Assembly (NCBI GenBank): GCA_032173965.1
Contig: CM063283.1
Coordinates: 108,710,108-108,774,107 of the forward strand
DNA from: Sitta carolinensis
Lineage: Eukaryota; Chordata; Aves; Passeriformes; Sittidae
Direction: 5' to 3'
DNA length: 64,000 nucleotides
Position numbers and translations under genes: made by a program. The notes beneath the pieces are model-generated. The model saw only the letters and a program-made list of their open reading frames with translations. It ran no database searches and was not told where the DNA came from. Positions 27,201 to 40,600 of this stretch are shown here, one piece after another (the first letter of the stretch is position 1; every line of letters begins with the position of its first letter).

Positions 27201-30200
27201 CTGTTGTATCATTTTATTGTTGCATCGTTTGTTAACAGTGCAGGTTATGTGTGAAATTTTTTTAAAAGACTTTTATAATATTTGTTTAAAATATTGTCTT
27301 AGGCAAGTTGGACGAATGCAAGCAAGAAACAGCGTGAGAAACTGCTTGAGTTAATCCGTCGCCTTGCAGAGGATGACAAGGATGGTGTGATGGCACACAA
27401 AGTGCTGAACCTTTGTGGAATTTGGCTCACAGTGATGATGTGCCAGTTGATATCATGGACCAGGCTCTTAGTGCCCATATAAAAATCTTAGATTACAGCT
27501 GTTCACAGGTGAGTAATCCAGTATGAAATTAGTCTCTGAGTTTCCTTCCATTCCCCACATAAAATTCAAGTATTTGTTAATTTAACAAAAGCGTTGCTTA
27601 CATAAATTTGTATGGTTCTACCAATATCATAATACTTCTTAAATGTTACAGGACATATTTTAATCAACACACTTGGTGTTTTAATGGGAGAGAGTGCAAT
27701 ACATCAGCTTGCCTGTCTTGGTGCAGTTGGTGACATACTGTAATTAGCACAATGGAAGAATTGGAAAAGAACCTATCAAAATAAATAGGGAGAAAGGAAA
27801 AGCAGCCTGCCCCTCTTTGCTTTTTCCCAGACTTTGTGCTAATTTGTTTCAGTGGGTTTTGTTGAGGTTTTTTTGTGCCACTAAGTCCTTATCTGTCTTG
27901 TATAGCATTAGAAAGGACCTGGCAAGATCCTTTTCATACTATTATGCATTCTCCTTCCCCACCCAAAGTCTGTGGAAGTCTGTCAGAATAGTAATTAATT
28001 ATGGTTTGAAATGAATCCATTATCCATCTTGTTAAGAAACAGTTTCTCATTGTTTCTTGACGTTTTATGACAGTGAGTAGAAGTAAATGAAAGAAGAGAG
28101 AGCAAATTATTTAAACACTTATTAAATAAGTACTGAGTGCTCAAGTGCAGGGAGTTTCTGGTAGCTTCTGCCAGCATGTAGTGCTGCTCAGATACTTCTG
28201 TTATGCTTTTATGCTTCAGAAGTCAGGTGATCCACGATTGTTTGACTTCACGTGTTCTATCTTGGATACAAAGGAAGGGAATTAGTTCTGCAAAATGCTT
28301 GATTTTGACGATAAACTGCTGTTCTTTAAGGATCGAGATACACAAAAGATCCAGTGGATAGATCGTTTTATAGAAGAGCTTCGCACAAATGACAAATGGG
28401 TCATTCCTGCACTGAAACAAATTAGAGAAATTTGCAGTTTGTTTGGTGAAGCACCACAGAACTTGAGGTAAGAATGGGATTCAGATGAAATTTTGTCTGT
28501 TAGAAGCTGGATGTGTTGGAATTTAATTTTTTTTTTGCAAGACATGAGAAAAGTCTAAGTAAAACCATAACCTGTGTTGGAAGATGGTCTTGAGTTTGTT
28601 CTAGTGTGTATAAATAGTGTGTAAAAAGTCAGACACCTAAGTTTGGTAAGAGAGCAGTAATTGCTTTTTCATACATGTTTTTAATAATTTTTATGTTAAT
28701 CTAGTGGAAAATCTGGGTTTCTTTTTCAGTTATTCATGGACTGTCCTGCCTAGCAATGGAATTAGCTTATGAAGTATAAATGTTTTACATACCTATATGG
28801 CTGTATACACACACATATATACACAAACATAGCCACCCATCCTTGTTTTTTGATGAATAATTCTGGCAGGTCATCTAGTTCATATGCTTAAAATCAAAGG
28901 TAACTTTGTGGTCTGGGAGAAATTCTCTACTGATTTTCTCTAGTGAATGGAGTAGATTAGAAATGTGTGGAATTTGTTTTATTGGGGTGAGGAGGTTTGT
29001 TTGTTTGTTTTGTGGGGGGGTCATTTGATGTTTGTTTTTGAAAGGAAGAAATAATGAGGAGCCATTAGAGTTTGGACTTGTTAAAATATACATGATTAAT
29101 TTAAATGTCTTCTCAGTAAGAAAGACTGAGCCCCTAAGAGTATTTGTATCCGTGTCAGAATTTTTACAAACTCTTGAGAAATATTGTTGGCTTATCAGTG
29201 TTGCACAATTGCTTTGTTTTAATTCTTGAAAGCAGATAAAGTATTAAAATCAATGTTGTTGTTACAGTCTGCTCACAAGCAGGATCAAATCAGGGAAGGT
29301 TGAGCAAAATAAGCCACAGTTTGCACAACACTATCTGCTTACTGATACCATTTTCAGGAGCTGTGATAATGTTGCATTGCTGGCTTTTGGAGTTTTCTTT
29401 ATTCATTTAGTTTGCAGCATACTTCTCAAATTTTCTGTATATTTTAATTCCTTACAGTTTTACATTAATGATTGTTTGAGGTTTATCCAAAAAGGTCACA
29501 GAGTTACCTGCTAATTTGTAGAAAAGTCTTCTGTGTCTTGGAATCCTTAACCTTTTTCATGCTCTAAGATCCAGGCAAACGAAGCTACCTGGATATTCAA
29601 ATTGGATGCTTTTAGCACAGTGCCTTAACAAAGATGCTTTGCTTCAAGTAACTACTGAAGCACTTCAAGCATTCAAGTCACTGATTTAGGTTGGTACTCT
29701 GAAGTAATCTTGGGAGGAACCAAACTTCTTTTGATTGTGGAAGTGTAGGTTTCCTGTATGGCCTGTGTACAGTTAAATGGTTTGAATGTCTCTCCTCTTT
29801 TTTTTTTAATCTGACCATATCTTCCTCAGATTTCAGGGCAGTCTGCATTGCAGTATGTAATAGCACCTTATTTCTATGCAGAATTTGAAAACAAATATGG
29901 CAAGAAAGTGAATTGGAAATTGAAAGTTTTAATCAAGGAACTTAAAAACCCTTTGTTAGCATGATACTGTTGAGGGAGTTGTTTTTGTCAGGTGGTATTA
30001 CTGCCCAGGTGACTGGGAAATTTGCTGAGTGAAAACATAATTTTGAAATAATCAGTGACTTTCCAGTCCTCTGAATTTTCTCATAACTCTTCATACAGTT
30101 TGGAAGCTGTAATGCATGCATACAAAACCTCTTCCTATCAGCTTACCATATCTGACTTAAAACTTTAGCATCCTTCTAGAATTTGGAGTGAAAATAGGTC

Positions 30201-33200
30201 CAAACAGGTGTTTGTGACAACTGCCTCAAAAATAGATGTCACAGATCCACATATTCTTTATGCTACTCTTTTGAGGTGTGTCAGCTGACTGGCACTGGCA
30301 ATGGAAAGTTCAGTGCTGCTGATTCTTGGCAAAAATCTGTATAAATTATCTTATGCCATTGGCACTGTAGAAATTCTTTTGAGGGGGAGGTTTTAATTGT
30401 TGCTAGTTATTCATGCAGTTGAACAAAGTGATGAATTGGTTATACAATTGCTGTGGCAAAATTTAGCTGCCTGACCACAAAGAAATGCTACATGTGTCAG
30501 GAGGTTCAGCTTAACCAGAATTGCAACAGAAAATAATATTTATGTAAATACAAGGACTCCTATGAGTCCAAAGATGCTTATTAATACTTAGGAATAGTCA
30601 CTTTTATTACTCAAAATGTTGACCTTTAGTTTACAGCTAATCATCTTAATTCTCTCAGTGTTGGGTGGTAGAGTCTCCTGTAGACCAATATCAAATATTT
30701 AAGTTTGAACTGTATCTACCTGAGCAGTAGAAGATCAGTCTCTTAAATTACTTGCCCAAGAGAATTAGCTGGACACTGAGAGTTCAGAGGTTTCATAGTG
30801 CTTTAAGGCAACAATGATGCTTCAAGTCCTTTTTAGCTCTAAGCAGTAAAATTTGTGGGGATCGGTTGCTGTGATTTGGATTTTTCATCTGAATAATCTG
30901 CACTCTTTTAGTGATGCAGAGCATTTGTTCAGTTGGCACAACTGTCATCTTCAAAAGCTTAGTTACATATGTGATATTATATTGGGCGAGTTATATGTGC
31001 AGATAAACAATTCTTTCTAGTCCATTTTAAATAAGTTGTTTGGAATTTTGCCTTTGCCAGTCTGCCAGTATTTTTCTAACAAATAAGCATGCTAGCTATG
31101 TCCTCTTTAATAATCCGAAATACTTTCAAAATGCTATTTTTTTTTAATACGTTGACTTTTGGTATCCATTTAGTATAAACACAATGAAAATATGAGTTTT
31201 GCTGTTATTTTTAATTTTTCAAGCTCCTCAGTTATTGCACATTAATGAGTGTCTAGTAACTAATGCGTAATGAATTAAAGGATTGTGTCCCAATGGCAAC
31301 ATCATATTAGTCTAACCCTAGATGCTTCAGGAAAATTTTAGTTATACAAATACTTTGTCTTAATACTAGAAAATATGCTAGAAGCTCTTGTCAGATCAGC
31401 TTTTTTTCCTGTACTTAAAGACAATGATTTTGCCTTTGAGTCCATCCCAGCAATAGATCAAAATAACATTGGAAGTGTTGCTCATGATCACTGTTATAAC
31501 TCAGGGCTCATAACTCATGTTATTTCAGTTATTAAGCTTTTCGAAGTCATTGCTAACCAGGATGGATCCATGTGCAAATGTACTGTTTGTGCATGTGGCT
31601 GAGGAAGGAGAGAAAAAGTATCTAATGCAGAACATTGTAGCCTTCTGCTGATAAAGCTTTGGTTTTGCTGCACTGTGTGAAATTGATACAAATGCATAAT
31701 ATTATGAATATAAATACACACTCCAATATCTCTGATTCCACCAAAACACCCCATCTTTGTTCTGTTTGTTCCTTCAGTTGTTTGATCATATGTATTTACC
31801 AAATAATCAGGGTTCTTATTTACTGTTACCCTTTGTGAATGCAGTTCTCTGTCTAGAGGTAACATCTTCGGTAAGTGCTAGAATAGACATCCAGTCTTTT
31901 GCTGGATTTGCTGCTGCTTTATTCTGAGTAAGGAGGTTGGTGGAGATGGAATGAAGCATAATTAGAAAGTATCTTAAAGTGAAAACAGACAATGTTCTGA
32001 ATATATGAAGTCCTGTATGTTTTCTTTTTTCATGCTTCCATCCATTTTGTTTTCTCTCTGACAGATGTCTGGGTATTTAACACAATTCATGTTTGAAGTG
32101 CCACTATCAAACTATTTTAGAAAATTCTGCATGTTATGAAATTTAATCTTCTGAAAACCACAGTGCTTAGCAGGCCAGATTCTGTTGGTTGAAGATAACA
32201 AAATTATTGGCACAGTGTCGGTGGCTTCTATCTTTAAATCCAAATGGACACTGATCTTTGGCCAATGAATCAATTTATCTATTTCTGTTACATGTACAGT
32301 CAAATGTGGTTATCAGCTGCAAAGATCACTGTCAGCTGATGCTGGAACTGGGATTTCTTGCCTTCCCCACTGTTCTCTAAAGGTGTGGCAGGACTGTGGG
32401 ATGCTGTAGGGCATGAAGTGTGGACATGGACACCCTTTTTCCCAGGAAGGATGGGAATTCCTACCTGTAATCCACTCAGCTAACTCTCAGGTCTGCTTGT
32501 TTAAGTGTTGAAAGAAAGGAGACCAGTTTCGAAATCACATCTTTATTTCTTTAGGGCAGGCTATGGGATCAGTTGAGTGGGAATGAGGAATGCTGCTCTC
32601 CCCCCTGACACCCACTTGTTTTCTTTTTTTCTCTCTTAACCTGGAAGAGCAGTACTGGTTTATGCAGTCAAGATCAGTACTTCTGGGATCAGACATTTTG
32701 AGAGTGTTCTGCAGAGGTGATGAGACCCCAAGCTCTACAATTTGATAATGTTCATGGTTTGTGGGTCTTGGACACAAGCTCTCTGTATTTTCTTTTGCAG
32801 TTTGCTTTTGTCATCTGTCTATTTCTAGTCTTGTTCAAGAGCAGCATTTTTGGTTAGGTCTTGATAATACACTTAACTTACAATCTATTTATTTGGGATA
32901 TTTCCTTTCTTGAACTTTTCTTGCGGGGTTTAAGTTATATGCTCTGTGTAACAGCTTTTTATGCTTGTACCAACATTTTGTTAGTTATTGTTAGAAAAGA
33001 ATCAGTACTGGTTTTAGGTTTTTTAAGTATTGAAGTAATTGATGTGGTTATTGGCTAGTGTACTTTGACTATAGTATTGAGTTTTACTTGATGTTCTAAT
33101 GTAAAATATAGAAAAGAATATCAGATGGTGTGGGAGAAACCAGGGTTACTTGTATAGTAGTTATACTGTAGTTGAGGGTCTCTGCTGTACCTTTTGGGCA

Positions 33201-34601
33201 GGTGTTTATTTATCTTCTGTCTTGCTGCAGATATTCTCCCTCCAGCACACTGAGCTGCTCACATTACTTTGATGTTTTACATACATACATACATACATAT
33301 TGTAACTGTATAATCCTCATAAATTAGCTGCTTTATTAACTGGTAAGAACTGTTGATACGTCAGAAGCTAGAAAAATATTGTCAGAAACTTAATCTGTGT
33401 TCTCTTCAAGATGTTGTAGGAGAATAGGGATCTTGCATCAAAGATGTGTCTCTAAATTGGTTTCTGAACTATTTGGTGCAAAGCTTCTTTTCCTCTAACA
33501 CTTGTATTTTTAATTTCAGTCAAACTCAGCGAAGTCCCACGTGTTTTACCGACATGACTTAATCAATCAACTTCAGCACAATCACGCCCTTGTTACACTG
33601 GTGGCAGAAAACCTCTCTGCCTATATGGAAAGCATGAGGCAGTATGCTAAAGGTGAGTTTTAACATCAGAGTTGCTTCATGGAGTATAGGACAACTCCAG
33701 TTGAAAATGGAGTTAAAAGTAAATTCCCATAAGAAAATAATGGTTAAGTCTGTTTGTTTAATTTTCAAGCATCTCTGGGTTTCATAGCCTATTTGGTGAC
33801 TGATTGGGTAAGAAAAGCTGAAAATACTAATTTTTTCTGTTTTATAATTGAAAATGTTTGTTATTCAGCAGAATATGAGCAAGTGGCAGCCATTGTTTAT
33901 CTGTGGATTGATAAAAATCATCTTGCCCTACTTAGTCTAGAGTAGTTATTTTTGTGGAAGGTTCTAGTAGTAAAACTTCCAGTTTTGAATTTCGAAGGCT
34001 CCTTTGAAAAGCTTTTTAATCACCTCAGTTTGCAGCCAGTATTTGAAATTTGTCAGAGAGAAGGACTTCAAACCACAGGGATACCACCACAGGGATACCA
34101 TTTATTTTTCCTGTGTGTCTCCCACTTCTGTTCAGGTTCTCTCACCGTGTTTGTTATCAGCAGCATTGGGCAGCACACTGTGTCAGTATTTTTGTATTTT
34201 AGGCTAAATCCAGCTCTTGGTTGATGAATTTAGCCTCTTACTCTGGATTAACTTTTGGCTACTGAGGTAGAAGCGTGGAATGAAGGAGAATGGTGGACCA
34301 GGAAACTTGGTACACTGGACCACAGTTCTTTAATTATAAAATTATGCCAACAGACATGAAAGGAAGAGATTTACACCCTTCCTTCCCCATCACTGATTTT
34401 GCTGACTGTTCCACCCTGGCCTCATAACTGTTTCACCTGTCAGCCTTTCCGTTGCATCTCAAAAATGACACAGTATGTTCTGGAGGGATTCAATGTAGGT
34501 CATTCAGAGAGGGCAGGATATTTGCACCTTGGAAAGCTTGCATCTACCAGTGCACAGGAAAGTCACCTTTTGGAATTCATGTGTTTTAGAGTATTAAATC
34601 A

Positions 34602-34694
<93 letters not shown>

Positions 34695-37600
34695 ATGTGT
34701 ATATAAGTATATGTGTAAATATATATGTGTGTATGTGTATATATATATGTATTATATAAGAGATATCCAAAATACATACTTGAAGACTCATGTAAATGGT
34801 GGTGCTCTGTGAAGATGGTCACTTCAGCAAGGTGTAGGCTGGTGAGAATACTTTCAGTTAAATCTACATACTGCAGCTGTATTTCTCTATTCAGGAATAC
34901 CTGGGGCGTTTACCCTCATTTAGATTCTTTAATTAATGATATAATTTTACTAATTAATGTTAAACTAATACTAAATTATTTGATCTGTTCTCACTATTAG
35001 TGTAGGAACTATTTTTAATTCATCTTATTTTTTAATTCTCAAGCCAAAAGGTCATTTTTGGAAATACTGTTTACCTGACAAATTGTTGAGGGTAGAAGAA
35101 TTAGGCTGATGTCTGGCATGATTCTTTTCCTTTCCCAAGAACCCACATTGCCCTACCCCTCCCCAGCTCTAGTGACTCAGTTAAGCAGTAATACAAACAT
35201 CTTCAATGTAATAGGAATTACACGTGTGTAAAGGGTTTGAATTTAATCTAATTACAAAGCAATTAAATTGCTCTTTCTTGAGACGAAGCTGCTGCAAAAC
35301 TTCTCATTTGTATCAGAGTACTAAAGCAGATGAATAATAGTGCGGGGTTTTTTATTAGGTGCTTTATTGCATTATTAAGGGCAACCAGGAAATCTTCCTC
35401 ATGTTCCAGATGCTTTGCTCAGACTATAATCCACAGTCCCTGTGCAAAAATTCTTTAATTTTCAGTTTTATGTACTAAATAGAGCAGAACATAGAGTACT
35501 GTGAAGTTTGTCTTCCATGCCTTCATGGAGGGGAAGAAAATATGCCAGGAGCCATATAAATGAAAGAGAATAAATAAAAGGGTAAGAAAGAAGATCATGC
35601 ATGTGAAGACAGAAAGAACTGGAAGCTGTAGAATTAAGCTTGGCTTAAGGTGAATGAGACAGAGGGGGAAAATTCAAGGCAAAGATCTAAACTGCACAGG
35701 TCAATCAAATGCCATAGAAATAAAAAATCCAGTTGCCAACAGATATTCTTGGCACTTAACACTGCAATTACTATGTAATTTGGATATTTTAAAGTTAATT
35801 TTGAAATTGCCATGTTTGTTTTCCTTGAAGTATTCCCTAGTTGTGTTCAGTGATGGAGAACAGTGTTCTCATTCTTCTATTATTCACTAATGTATACTCC
35901 CCTTCTATATGTTTGCCTTTTTAAGGTTAAAGAGAAACCTAATCTCTGTTTCTGAATTTTTTCCATGCTCTGTGATTTTCCCTTCTCTTGAACTCATCCT
36001 TTCCTTCAGCTCTCCAAAATCCTTCATGAAATGAGACAACTGTTCTTGGATTTTGTAGCCCTGAAGGAGGTCACAGTTTAATCTTTTCAATGATTTATCA
36101 AAGATCTTTTGAAAATTTTAAAAGATTGCTAGTCAGTTCTCCCTTATTTCTGTTTTTCTTCAGTAATAAAAAATCCAAAGTGTTAATGAAATGGATTTGT
36201 AAAAAATGTACCATATGATCTTCTCTGTGTGTTTATCACTAATTATACTTAAATTTTCAACCAGTTGTTTTCTGCTCCAGTATGTAAGAGGAATTTTTAA
36301 GGAGGTCACACTTTGACTTGCTGTGGGAAGCTCAGAGTAGAAAATAAGTCTGGGAGGTGTAAAAAGAATATGATATAGAAAATATTTAGGAGAGAGAATT
36401 CTTTTGTAGTTCAGAGTTTTTCAGAATTCTGAAGTACATCCACACTGCCTTTGACAGCTGGCTAGCTCTGATGCAATTGGCATCAATTGCCACTATTGAT
36501 GTTGTGTCTGTGAATTAAACTTTAGTCAGGAAGAAAAAGCCCAGATAGTCCCCACAGTGAAAATAAACGAGCACCACCACCTCCCCCTCAACAAATCAAA
36601 ATCAAACAAAAAACCCACCCACAACACCCAACACTTTGAGTAATCAGTTTTAATTTCTCTGCAATATGCTTATCTACCCTGATTTTTTTTTTCTCCTGAA
36701 GACACAGCATATTTTGCTGAATTTCTACTTCTAATTCTTAAATAATTTTTGTTTACCTATTTTGATATTATTTCTTCAGATTTTTTTTCACATTTCCCCT
36801 TTGCTAATTGCTCATTTATGGTCCTTTCATGAAGGCTATGATTTAATTTTTTAAGGATTTCTGATGAGTATGTCTTCAGTTTTACAGACATTAATTAACT
36901 ACTGGTCTTCTCTTTCCCCTGTCACTCAGTATTTAAGGTAGTGTACCTTTTACACTTGGATGTAGAGAGGAGTATTTATAACAATTATTTTTCTCTTTAT
37001 TTTGAAACACTGAAGTACTTCTTTTCCCCCCCTGCCTGATGTAATAGCAGATACTGATTTTCAATTCTGAAGATAAATTTTAGTATTAGTCTTGATGTTG
37101 TCATGAGATGGTCTACCATGGCTGAGTCACCTTAGTTAAAGGCAATCTGAACACCTTTGCATAAGAAATATAGCATTAATTAGTTTATAATGGAGCTGTG
37201 ATAATGAATATGTGTCATGATGAAATACTGCTAGTCCAGAAGGTAATGCAAATGCAGATGTAGATCGTATCTCTTTAATTAAAAAAATCTAAACTGCCAA
37301 CCACCAAAGAAAACCACACCAAAACTCTGTTCCTGTGAATGAAATTGCTGTTTGTTAAGAAAATATCGTGCTGAACTTTGGCAAAATGCAGGTAGAAGTT
37401 TGACTTCGTGACGTACTTTCAAAAGACTTCTTCTGTTTTAAGCTTGTCAGTATTACAGGCATTTAGGGTTTATGTTTGGAAACTTGCAATAAATGAACTT
37501 GTCTTATACTTTCTTCCTCTGAGTGATGTTTTGTGCGTAGCAATGTGTAAGGGTGGTAAAGAAATGGAGTAATGATTTCCTCTAGAGAGGAAAAAGCCTG

Positions 37601-40600
37601 AAAAAGAGAAAAGTGGAAAAGATTCTGTGCAACAAAACTAAAGCATTCTTAGAACAAAAAAAAGTACTGGATAATTGAATTATATGCCTAGTGTACTTCT
37701 ATTTTCAACTGACTTCTGACTTCAGACTGGCTACTTGACAATAGGAAAGATTTATTTGAATATGTAGAGTGCAAGTTGTTAATTGTTCTTTAACACTTCC
37801 ATTATACTGAACAGCGAGCACATGTATCTGCACGTAATTGTTTGTTGATTTGATTATAGACCTCAATAGTCTTTGCCTGTGCTCTGCTTAGGATGAGGCA
37901 TTAACTGGTAGCTGAAGGCTGAAAACTTTTCATACACCTCACTGAAAATGTACTGGGTTATGTTCAGAGTAACAAGTCTTCAAACACATCCTGTCTTCTG
38001 GAGGCAGCATCACTTTCCTGACTGTGTTGTCTAATAAACCATTTTATTTGCAGAGCATGGTGAATATGATCCTCAAACTGTGAGACCAGGAAGCCGATAC
38101 AGTCACGTGCAGGAAGTTCAGGAGCGACTTAACTTCTTACGGTGAGTTTTAACTTCAGTGCTTGTTTAGCTTCTTTGGGAATACTTTGAATGCTTGTTAA
38201 AGAAAAACTCTTTGCATTTCTTTCTCTTCTATAGCTTTAATTTGTTTTGTTAACGTCTTTCAAAATTCAGAAGAAAATATATTGAATGTTTTTAATTTGG
38301 TTTGGTTTTTTTCCTGGAGGGCTTTTATTCTGCTATTGAAATATTCAGAATAAAGTTTATTAGAGTCTTTGGAATCCAAGGCTCTTTTTCTGCACTTAGA
38401 TTTTTATTTCTTCCTTTCTTTGTGCAGAATCTTACTGACTTAAATATAGTGTGTGGTGGATACAGTTACATTCCTATTGGGGTAACTTGGTCTAAAATTT
38501 CAAGTATTCCAAGTAGGGGTATGTGTCCTTACTTGTATCACACCAGATTTGAATACATGATCATAAACTGACATATACTTATGTACAGTGATGCGTTGGC
38601 AGCAACTGAGCCCCAGAACGAAAGTGCAATAATAAAATTGTGTGGATGATTTTAGCCAGCTCCTGTTGGAGTAAAATAAGAAAACAATGGATCTCTGCTC
38701 ATCATAGAGCTGCAGAATGATGATGCTTCTCAGGCTAAATCATTCTCAACTTTTTCTTACTTGGTTTTAACCTTTTTTTAGATGAGTAAAAATATGTTAA
38801 CTGCCAAGTTCTGAACTTTTTTTCTATTCTTTTCTAAAGGAGGTTTTCTTTTACTTTTTAAAACTTCACTGAGAATTTTCATTAACTAAACTAAAGTGTT
38901 AACTGTTTAATGAAATTATACAATAGCATAGCGGTAGCACACTTAATGTATCACTCCTGCATGTTAAAAATTGTTGCTTCCTTAGATTTAAGTTCATCAT
39001 TTGTTAATGTACAGAAATTTATGAAGTCTCATGGATGTCAAATGTAGAATATGTATGTAACAATTTCCGAAAAGCAGTGCCATAACTCAGTCCCTGATTT
39101 CTTCTGCATAAAAAAAGTTTTGAATTAGAAAAATTAATCTAAAAAACTTTGATTATCATTTGTTCCTCCTGAAACATCCTTAGGGTTAGCTCTCAGAATT
39201 GAAGTTCTCAGTAATTGTTTCATAATAATTGAACAAAAATTAAAAACTTGCTTAAATGAAAGGGAAAAAATCCAGTTCATTGATTTCTGCTTCTGGCTCT
39301 GCTCCATGCTGTTGATACCTTTTTTGCAATTTTGCGAAATCAAGTGTTGAAGTATAGTGAATGATTGCAGAATTAATTTATTCTCGTATGTTGTGACCTG
39401 ATTTTTAAACTAAATCAGTTATATTAGGAAATATGCATTTCTTTGTATATAAAATGTAAACAATCTTTGGTATTCTTGTGTAAGGCACTTTTTTACTGAA
39501 TTGTGTTCTCTTTTTTGGAATATAAGGTTGTGATCCATTCAAACTTACTAAGAGATCATGGGGCTAATTATGAGTGGACTGATGATGTAAATAAAGTTTT
39601 CGTATTTGTGATATATACATGTATAATGTGCATATCCAACTTTGTGCCTGTACTTTTTACTGAATTGTAACTCTGGATGTGTATTAGACAGTGCTGTTAA
39701 TTGTCTCTTTGTTTTGCTCAAGATTTTTATTGAAGGATGGTCAGCTGTGGCTCTGTGCCCCTCAGGCGAAGCAAATATGGAAGTGTTTAGCTGAAAATGC
39801 GGTTTATCTTTGTGATCGCGAAGCCTGTTTTAAATGGTATTCCAAACTAATGGGGGATGAACCAGACTTAGACCCTGACATTAATAAGGACTTCTTTGAA
39901 AATAATGTGCTTCAGCTGGATCCTTCCCTATTAACAGAAAATGGAATGAAATGTTTTGAACGTTTCTTCAAAGCTGTGAACTGTCGAGAAGGAAAGCTAG
40001 TAGCAAAGAGACGAGCCTATATGATGGATGATCTGGAATTAATAGGATTAGACTACCTTTGGAGGGTGAGTTAATTGAAGGAAGCATCTGAAAGGTTAAC
40101 TGCTAGGACTTTCTCAGTTTTTTTATGTTTTTAGGAATGTGTAATTTATTAGTAATGGACTGAAATTACGAAAATCTACTTTTTCCAACTAAATGCATGG
40201 CTTTGACTCCACTGTCTTCCCAGCAAGTATGCAAGTTGGTAACTTTGCAGACCAATGTTTAATGGAAAGTTATTTGAAACATAAGTATATTTATGTATGC
40301 ACATGAAATTAAAAAATTGCCTATACTCTTGAAGAAGAAAAGGTCCTTCCAGGTGAATTATCTGTAGATTTCTCTTTTTTCACATGCACATTGTAATTAA
40401 GCTTTGTTTCATGCACTTCTTAAGCTATTCTGTGGCATTCCTTCTGGTGTGGTAAACTGGAGTGATTCTAGATCAGACCAAGTGATTGCTGGTCTGATTC
40501 TTCCTCTTATAACCACATTATTTTGGGTAAACATGGTTGTTTTCTAGGATCTGTACATTCCATATAACCACCTATTCTCTATATATAGAATCTTCCTTTT

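Noticed and set aside
27411..27415. Programmed ribosomal frameshift instead of a deletion
   Set aside because: No X XXY YYZ slippery heptamer or downstream structure is evident, and the same site is not frameshifted in known USP9X genes. A missing base is simpler.
34602..34694. CRISPR-like regular repeat
   Set aside because: It is a 4-bp tandem repeat with no spacers.
34399..34695. 98-codon ORF ending in repeated SIYL
   Set aside because: The repeated residues come from the ATCT microsatellite. There is no conserved upstream part and it lies inside an intron.
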